Positions 57,160-64,000 of a stretch of DNA of 64,000 bases are shown in pieces. Positions within the stretch are counted from its first letter, which is position 1. Each line of letters opens with the position of its first letter. The notes beneath the pieces were generated by a model. The model did no database searches. It was not told where the DNA came from and saw only the letters and a list, made by a program, of their open reading frames with translations. The DNA comes from Odontesthes bonariensis (taxonomy: Eukaryota > Chordata > Actinopteri > Atheriniformes > Atherinopsidae). The stretch is from NCBI RefSeq assembly GCF_027942865.1, contig NC_134507.1, positions 37,005,711-37,069,710 of the forward strand, given 5' to 3'. Both the position numbers and the translations under genes were made by a program.

Positions 57160-57690
57160 ATTTGACTGTATAACGTGAATATCCCTGGGCAACTCTACCT
57201 TGGTTTTTGTCCTGGCACCTCTCCATCTTTAAAACCCATGTTTTGCAAGGTTTGCTGAATGCTGCGGCAGGTCTGCACAGCTGATATGCAGCTGCGCAGT
57301 TGTCAGGTGAGGTCATACAGTGCAGTCACCCCAGGAAGGTGGGCGTTGCCTTAGTGATGGCAACAACGAGATGGGAATACGGCAGCATTTCTGCACTGGA
57401 GATATTAAGCCGTGAGGGTTTGCCTCAACTAAGAATTTTCCCAGTGTGGGTGGGTGTGGCTCTAGAGATGGGGAGAGTGGAAAAACTATATAAATTTGTG
57501 CTCCAAGTTCCTTGGTTGTTGAAACAAGAACTGATCAGAAAGATGAAGAAAAGCTGGAGTGTTTTAATCTGCAATCTTTTCAGATTCAGGTTAGCTGCTG
57601 GCATGGCACTGCAGACAGTTGAATTTGCTGCACCGTCCGGCCGAGTGAGGCACCTGGAAAAGAGGTGTCAGCCTCTGACAGTTCCAACTC

Positions 57691-57786
57691 ATACTTACCT
57701 GGCAGGGGAGATACCATGATCAAGAAGGTGGTTTACCCAGGACGAGGCTCAGCCATTGCACACCGGCTGTACTCACCCTTGCGAAT
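57691..57786 (+). pseudogene. U1 snRNA 5' fragment (nt 1-96), target of the DNA transposon
   Basis: Runs as normal U1 to CACCCTTGCGAAT, then changes abruptly to GGCGATCTGCTGAATAGGAG where the others read TCCCCAAATGTGGG. Part of TTGCGAAT should be the target-site duplication. The other half of this U1 must lie beyond the window. Confidence 0.9.
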
Positions 57787-58539
57787 GGCGATCTGCTGAA
57801 TAGGAGTGCAATTGACCCTGTGAGCCATTGGCTTAGAGTTCATGTAGGTGCAATTAAGAATTGTGATGTCACTGACCTCAAGAGTAATTTGCATATGCCT
57901 TCCCCCAGGTCTTGTGGACCAGGAAGGACCAGGAAGGACCAGGATATTACAGCACAAATGGCACACAATTTTATAGTTGCACCAAGCATAAGCCCCCTGC
58001 ATCCATTTGCGCACAAAAGTCCCCTCCTGGCATGCTTTTGCATGGTTTTGTCATGTCAATCAACAGAATAAAGTGTTAAATGCATTTATTGTCATACTTT
58101 TGCTATATCTCAAGTGTGTGTATGAACAAAAAGCTATTCAAAAATCATGCCATGTATTTTTTTTTGCTCCCTTTCTTTCAATAAAGTATTGTTGATTATC
58201 ACTTACTCCTATGCCTCTTATGCTACTTCCCTAGAAGCCATTTATTTATATGGCCCTTATTTCTGATAACTAGGCTCTGTTATTGTTGAATCAATTGACA
58301 GACACTCCACGACTCATTGTGACTGTAGCACTGACCATTTTTATTCAGTACCACAGCAAACAGCATCCAAGGGCAATGTTGACACCAGAGGGTGCAGTGC
58401 CGAGGAACAACAAAAGGTGCTGCGTTAAAGGGCACTCAGAGAGGGCACAGAGGACCATGAATTGCATGGCATTGTGGAGCAATACAAAATGTAATGGCAC
58501 AGTTTACAGAGCATAACAGAAGTGCAACTTTAAAGGGCA

Positions 58540-58730
58540 CAGTGCAGAGAACAACCCCACATGAGGTAAATGAAACAGGGCAACAGTGCAGAGAACAACC
58601 CCACATGAAGTAAATGAAACAGGGCAACAGTGCAGAGAACAACCCCACATAAAGTAAATGAAACAGGGCAACAGTGCAGAGAACAACCCCACATAAAGTG
58701 AATGAAATAGGGCAACAGTGCAGAGAACAA
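58540..58730. repeat. 44-bp tandem repeats, left block
   Basis: Unit CAGTGCAGAGAACAACCCCA followed by CATGAAGTAAATGAAACAGG and GCAA. Starts at 58,540, 58,584, 58,628, 58,672 and 58,716; the last is split by the hAT insertion and continues at 60,066. Confidence 0.9.
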
Positions 58731-60065
58731 CAGTGGCGGCTCCTCCATAGGGGCGATTTGTGCGACGCACTACCAAACACAGAGTTTTTTTTTTTTTTTT
58801 AATCTGGTTGCTAAGGTGGGACTGATCTGCTGCAGGCAAACTGGTTGTATATGTCATTGTCCAATCAGATTAAGGTCGCGCCTGGTGTTGCTACGCCCAT
58901 TTTGTGCGATTTCTGTCAGGGTCGAATTTGCACCAGGAAGCTCCCATTGACATGAATGGGACCTCGGTTTTTTTCAAAAATCCTGCTCCCAATGCATTTT
59001 CTATGAGGGTTTATGTGCTCGCACAAACGACGCACAACGTGCTTTCGTCATATGTCTGTTGCGCGGGACCATGAACTTTCTACTTGTTGTTGTAACATTG
59101 TGGTTTTCAATAAAGAAAAAAAAAAAAAAAAATTCTATGAAGAAGATGGCGAGTGTCGAGTGCAACAGTACAGTAGTGTTTCTGACAGAAGTACCCTTTA
59201 GTCGTCGTACTAATGCGGAGAAGGAAGTTTGGAAGAATTTTGCAGGATTTTCGGGCTCGCCTTGCGAGGCAAAGATGAAACCCAGGGCTCCACCAACCCT
59301 GCTATTTTTCCAGGTAGTATTTGATGTAGCTAAATAACTTACCCTTTTGTGCTCAGTCATTGACTTGTAATGATTTAAATCTTTTATATAATATTGACAA
59401 TGATAGCAGAATGTATAATGACACATTCATTGTTAATGGTGCAGTATTACATTTAAAAAAGAGAGAAATCTCACATAAGTAAGCTGCACTTATCCATGTT
59501 TGACAACTGGTTATGCTTTTCTAAGTCATATTTTCCAAAACTTCAATAAACACTTGACTTGGATTTATATGTTGTCATTTTAATTACATTCTTTAGAATG
59601 AAAATTGAATGAATCTTATCATTAAGAGCTTATTTACTTATTTACTTATTTCATAGAATCCTGGAACAATATGAGGAAAATAAATAAATAATGGTTAAGG
59701 TGTAATATTAACTGATTGGCAAATTATGCAAAAAATAACAAAACATTATTTAAAATTATTACAATAAATTATGCTACCTAGACAAATATACCTCAGTCCT
59801 ATGGACTTTTATGGTACTTATGGACATAACGGGGGAAATTGCAGTCACTTTGGTTATTTGGCAGACCAAATAACCCCTCGACTCTGCGTTGTGTTTATTT
59901 AAGGAAGACAAGGAGTTTCTGGACGATTGGACATTTTATTTCCTGTGTGGGAACATAACAGGTTTGCATCAGTGCAATCGGTTCAGCTTCGCACAGCTCA
60001 CTCTGATGCAGCTTTCACAGACTGGAAATTGCACTACCTAAAAAAAATGTCAGGAGCCGCCACTG
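58731..60065 (+). mobile_element. hAT-type element, 1.3 kb, in the Dada 3' region
   Basis: Termini CAGTGGCGGCTCCT and AGGAGCCGCCACTG with an 8-bp duplication GAGAACAA at 58,723-58,730 and 60,066-60,073. A short open frame at about 59,140-59,335 (ASVECNSTVVFLTEVPFSRR, then TNAEKEVWKNFAGFSG) resembles the region just before the TTF-type zinc finger in ZMYM-like hAT proteins, but only weakly. No DDE or dimerisation domain. It is an internally deleted copy; the middle is AT-rich. Confidence 0.85.
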
Positions 60066-60215
60066 GAGAACAACCCCACATTAAGTGAATGAAATAGGGC
60101 AACAGTGCAGAGAACAACCCCACATAAAGTAAATGAAATAGGGCAACAGTGCAGAGAACAACCCCACATGAAGTAAATGAAACAGGGCAACAGTGCAGAG
60201 AACAACACACAGAAC
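60066..60215. repeat. 44-bp tandem repeats, right block
   Basis: Continuation of the left block: about three and a half further units ending at GCAGAGAACAACACACAGAA. It lies just downstream of the transposase stop codon. Confidence 0.88.
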
Positions 60216-60258
60216 GTAGAACAGCAACTATATACACTATTTACAAGGGGCCGACCGT

Positions 60259-62776
60259 TCACTCCTCCAGTCCGTCCACAACGGACATGAAGTGTTCAAA
60301 GTTTTTGAAAACTATGTCTTCCAGTCCTTTGGAGGGTGAACGGTGGATCTCAGGGCAATATGTCTTTTTTTTTATATTTTTTGTGTCCCTGGATTTTGTG
60401 CCCGCAAACTTTGCAGGCCGGGAGACGCTGCACCTTCACGCCCAGCTCAGTGGGGGGGTCTGCCAGCTTTCTCTTGTACAGAGTCGATCGGGACCACGAC
60501 AACCCTGCCACAGCACTTTGTCCAGAGGGCGGCTTTACACCTGGCCTGATGGGCACAGACGCCGTGACCTGCGGGATGGAGGCCTGACCAGCAGGCTGTG
60601 TGGAGGAGGAGACGAGGGGCAGCAGAGGCGTGGTGATGGTGGACGGGGCAGAGCAGGAGACGAGGGGCAGCAGAGGCCTGGTGATGGTGGACGGGGCAGA
60701 GCAGGAGACGAGGGGCAGCAGAGGCGTGGTGATGGTGGACGGGGCAGAGCAGGAGACGAGGGGCAGCAGAGGCCTGGTGATGGTGGACGGGGCAGAGCAG
60801 GAGACGAGGGGCAGCAGAGGCCTGGTGATGGTGGACGGGGCAGAGCAGGAGACGAGGGGCAGCAGAGGCGTGGTGATGGTGGACGGGGCAGAGCAGGAGA
60901 CGAGGGGCAGCAGAGGCCTGGTGATGGTGGACGGGGCAGAGCAGGAGACGAGGGGCAGCACTGCAGTGGGCCTGGTGATGGTGGAGGTGGCGGGGATTCT
61001 CCTCACCGGCAGACGGAGCAGCTGTGGAGGAGGCTGCGGCGTCTCCAGCAGCAGGTTGGTCCGACCCTTCAACACCTTGGTGCCGGCTGTGCTGGGCGTG
61101 GGGACGTACTCCATCACGGGGTAGTCGGGTGGAGGGAGGACGTCCGGCTGGCGCGGTGCAGGAGGCAGCTGCTCACAAGACACAGACACGGCCTTTGAGG
61201 TCACAGCTGACTGCCTGGTGGCGTGGAGGTTGACCAGCCTCTCCTGCTGGCGGATGAAGTCTCTCACCGTCTTGGTGTTAATTTTGGGGAGAGGGATGCC
61301 CGCCTTGCACAGGACGGGGTCCTCTACCAAGACCCGGTGCTGGATCCTCTCATAGGCCTTGAGAATGTTGGCCTTCTCAGGGCTGGAGCGAGAGGCCTGT
61401 GGGCTGCGCAGCCACAGCAGCTTGACCAGCACGTACATCAGCCTGTTGTGCTGCGGGCTGATGTCCTGCTGAGCTGGCGCGTACCTCCTAGCCATCTTTA
61501 CCCGCTGGACCACGGCGGCGTCAGCCAGGTCGTCCCTCTTGGTCCGACAATACAGCGTGTTGCCCCAGTGGGTGCGGTAGAGCTGGTGGTACCGCTGTGG
61601 CTGTTTGTCATGCTCCTCCACCGCATTCCAGGCCTGAAGGACCCTGTTCCGCTCTGCTGTGCTGAGGAGCAGCTTCTGCTCTGTCAAGCCGACCTCCAGC
61701 AGCGCAGCACAGAAAGCCTCCAGCTTCTGGAACCCGGGCAGAGGACTGACACTGCAGACATCGTCCTGTAAAACGCACACGCACGGACACACACAGAGAA
61801 AAGTAGGTAAGTTTTAATGTATACGATGTCTTGTTTTTTTAGCGGGTCACATGTATCGCTGTATTCTCTTCTATCAGTATGTATTGGACTCACAAAGGCA
61901 GGAGGGTTGACCGAAGCAGTCTCGCTGCTGGTCAGTCTGATGTGGGGCTCCACATCAGTACGGTCCTCCTCGCTCTGGTACGCCTCGTCAGCGTCTGGGT
62001 CGACCTCCCCAGGCTGAACGACCTCCTCCTCCGGCTCAGGACCGTCGCTGACGATGCCCTCCAGTGAGAACGCCTCCCCCGTGCTTTGGCTGAAGAGGTA
62101 CTCCAGCCCGAGCAGCTCATCGGACCGGACATCAGCCGGGGCCCGGAAGTTGCGCTCCACTGGCTCGCCCAACAGCTGCTGGCAGCGGGAGTTCAGGCGG
62201 TCAATGAGCGGCGCAGAGTACACCCGGTGGTGCCGCCCTCCGCCCCCAAACACCGCGTCTGAGCTGCGGTCAGCGTTCCACCTGGCGATGCCACTTATCA
62301 GGTAAACCTGATAAGGCCGCGCCGCACAGTGGGGACCTGAACATCACAACAAACAGGTATTATCAGTACCTCAGTTATCATGTGATAAACGTGGTTTTTT
62401 TTTTGGTATTTTTCTCCCTTAGATTACCTGGAATCATGTGGGGCAAAGATTTATGGAACCCCTCCAGGCTGTTGCTCCCACGCAGGCCCTTATAATACGG
62501 GACGTCCACACCGTTGATGGTGGTGGTGCGGGCGACACGATACATGACCATGCCTGGGGGGTCCTGGATGCACTCCAGGTGTCGCTGCTGGGCTGCCCAC
62601 ATCTCATCAATGGCCGCTGTAAACACACACACACATGTTGAGCTGTAGTCATTTTGCATTTGCATTTTGTAGTTATACAGATTTATAACTACAGTAATGC
62701 AATCGTGTCAGCCTCTGTGCTTTTTTCCCCTCTATAACTTGTAAACTAAACAACTGGTTATACTATACAGGCAGGC

Positions 62777-62807
<31 letters not shown>

Positions 62808-64000
62808 TTTTTTTTCTTACCAGGGGACTTGAAGAGGCTAACGCCGCTCTCATCCAGCCCTGCTGGACCCTTCAGGTCCTCGATGAGGAGGTGGACCAGG
62901 CGAAACGTCTCCTGGGCCCCGAGGGTGACGCGCCGGACATGGTGCTTCAGCTGGTCCCGGGAGACGTACCGCCGGACCACGTCCTCGTCACTCACCACCT
63001 CCATGGTGGCCGGGTCTCTGGCCCTGATGGCAGCGATGAGGAGCTGGAGGTCCTCGCGGTTGTAGGCCAGCACCGCCCCGACCAGCGCGGATTTAAAGGG
63101 GCCGTATTTGGAGTGAGCCTCCGTTCTTAGAGCGGCGTCAAAGCGGTGGAGCCAGTGGAAAATGTCCAGCCTCACCACCATCCCCTCGTCCACCCAGGAC
63201 TGGAACAGGATCTCCACCGCGGTCGGACCCTGTGCTTTGCAGCAACCGCGGTCGATGTAGAGGATCTGGGGGACGGGCTGGTTTGCGAGGCGGAACCTCT
63301 CCATCACCCCACGACACATGGGCCCCAGCTTCTCCACCGACTCCTCGCAGGTGAGCACAAAGCTGACGATCTGGGAGAGCTCGTTGCCGATGCTGGTGAA
63401 CCACTCAGCCGAGCCCTTGCCCTCCCCAGACAGCTTCTTCACCACCTACAACAAAACAAACAAACAAATAGTTTAGCTTTGCATAATGTGGTGTTTCCCT
63501 GTGAGTACTTGTATGCAACACACTTTTGGCTAACTTGCCTTCTTCGTGGAGTCCATTTTCAGCACTTTGCCGAACGTGGACAGGATCTGGCTCCGGTAAT
63601 CCTGCACGTTGTCCGCCTCGGCCAGGAGGAAGGCGTGGCGCAGGAGCCGGGCGCAGGGAACCGCTCTCGGAGGGGGCGGTGCCTGGAACTCCCTGTGGCC
63701 CAGCGCAGAGACGATGCCTCTGGGTTCCACCAGGACCATGAGGAGTGTGGTGTAGAGGTCCTTCCTCTCGTGGTAGTCCTCCAGGTGGTTCTCCTGCACC
63801 TGCCGCCACACCTTGACCATCGTGTTACCCTCCGTTCTGTCACGCAGGAGGCGAATGATGGTCTTGTCCACCCCTCGCCTGGCAGTCAGTATGGCGGGAA
63901 ACCTGGCCCGATGTGCCTCGCTCAGCTGCCGGAGGATGGCGTCGTCCCACGCCAGCCACCGACCCATGGGTCCGCTCTCTCCACCTCTGGCAGCCTTGAG
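60259..64000 (-). CDS. Dada-type DDE transposase, catalytic and C-terminal exons (5' partial)
   Basis: Exons from right to left: 64,000-63,539 (MGRWLAWDDAILRQLSEAHR; open at the window edge), 63,445-62,821, 62,616-62,428, 62,336-61,894 and 61,765-60,259. Introns are 75-205 bp, all GT-AG except the first, which uses GC (AAG|GCAAGT). Frame and phase hold across every junction. Catalytic candidates: D in ILYIDRGCC near 63,252, D in RLDIFHWLHRF near 63,166 with DxxH, and E in SNSLEGFHKSLPH near 62,460. D...DxxH...E is shared by MuDR, hAT, P, Kolobok and Dada transposases. The last exon carries a Pro/Ser/Thr-rich 16-aa repeat (SAPSTITRPLLPLVSC, about eight copies) and a Cys motif CKVCGHKIQGHKKYKKK, ending DGLEE. 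I see no stop or frame break, so the copy may be intact. The DDE assignment is mine from motifs, not alignment. Confidence 0.8.
60606..60990. repeat. 48-bp coding minisatellite in the transposase last exon
   Basis: Unit GGGGCAGAGCAGGAGACGAG plus GGGCAGCAGAGGCSTGGTGA and TGGTGGAC, about eight copies, encoding 16 residues on the minus strand. Units alternate between Arg and Thr at one codon (GCCTGG or GCGTGG on the plus strand). Confidence 0.9.
62670..62780. repeat. 110-bp sequence shared with 29,298-29,408
   Basis: Lies in the 62,617-62,820 intron and is followed by a TG microsatellite (62,777-62,801) next to the splice donor. See the partner at 29,298. Confidence 0.85.

Larger units (their letters stand above)
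54603..57786 (+). repeat. U1 snRNA tandem array, unit about 0.71 kb
   Basis: Four complete U1 copies and a fifth cut one at 54,860, 55,572, 56,284, 56,996 and 57,691 (spacings 712, 712, 712 and 695). Each spacer has the same order: 3' flank, a CAGGTGAGGTCATACAGTG segment, a GGAGATATTAAGCCGTGAGG segment, a GGGGAGAGTGGAAAAACTAA segment and the promoter. Sequence identity between units is very high, as expected under concerted evolution. Confidence 0.93.
57787..64000 (-). mobile_element. Dada-type DNA transposon inserted in U1 (partial)
   Basis: Left end at 57,787 inside U1 after nt 96. It contains a non-coding end (57,787-58,539), 44-bp tandem repeats interrupted by a hAT element, and a spliced transposase gene on the minus strand running past the window. 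Dada elements are DDE transposons known to target U1, U6 and tRNA genes, with 6-7 bp duplications. Target choice and the transposase motifs agree. The right end, duplication and terminal repeats cannot be seen here, so the family name is an inference. Confidence 0.8.

Noticed and set aside
58540-58730. CRISPR-like or satellite array
   Set aside because: 44-bp head-to-tail units without spacers, confined to the transposon end.
60606-60990. CRISPR-like regular repeats
   Set aside because: The repeats are contiguous 48-bp coding units with no unique spacers, in a eukaryotic transposon.
60149-61198. Plus-strand 349-aa open frame rich in GDEGQQRPGDGGRGRA repeats
   Set aside because: It is the antisense of the transposase minisatellite. 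The minus strand has consistent splicing and conserved motifs.
1-64000. tRNA, U4 or U6 genes among the small-RNA hub
   Set aside because: I looked for the U6 core, the U4 start and tRNA box A/box B pairs and saw none. Only U1, U2, U5 and 5S are present.

Overview
The window looks like teleost fish nuclear DNA. The evidence is intron-bearing coding regions with GT-AG splice sites, CA/TG microsatellites, fish-type L2, L1, Tc1, hAT and Helentron remnants, and Pol II snRNA genes and 5S rRNA genes in tandem units. A cichlid or other percomorph is my guess; the sequence alone does not prove it. I could support no ordinary single-copy host protein gene.

Layout. 1-12,775: a transposon graveyard (LINE RT fragment, hAT/BED fragment, Helentron helicase plus endonuclease, L2-type LINE tail, Tc1 remnant, hAT dimerisation fragment, L1 fragment) in non-coding DNA. 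12,776-29,195: tandem units of about 1.7 kb carrying U2 snRNA, 5S rRNA, an antisense partial 5S and U5 snRNA. Two U2 copies are interrupted at the same internal position by a Tx1-clade LINE that I identify as Keno-like. 29,196-32,612: the 5' half of a multi-exon gene, probably a Dada-type DNA transposon. 32,613-37,221: an inverted block with U1, two U5, partial 5S, 5S and the 3' part of U2 on the minus strand, ending in a minus-strand 3' fragment of the LINE. 37,222-41,882: a third, eroded U2-linked LINE copy. 41,883-45,711: an old Gmr1-like Gypsy fragment. 45,712-57,786: a U1 snRNA array (about 0.71 kb unit), one spacer of which holds a second Gypsy-type element (46,205-54,598). 57,787-64,000: a DNA transposon starting inside a U1 gene after nucleotide 96, with a spliced DDE-type transposase gene on the minus strand running off the right edge. 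Its target and its D...DxxH...E motifs fit the Dada superfamily.

How it fits together. This is a small-RNA gene hub colonised by target-specific mobile elements of two unrelated classes: a LINE that always enters U2 between nucleotides 26 and 38, and a DDE transposon in U1. U1, U2 and U5 genes share a CACCG core about 60 bp upstream of the RNA start (46 bp in one U5 copy), probably the snRNA proximal sequence element. Non-specific elements (three hAT-like, a TTAA-flanked MITE, a TIR element and two Gypsy elements) are nested in the hub, and the hub has been inverted and duplicated. In this window one U2 copy, five U1 copies (one on the minus strand) and several 5S copies look complete.
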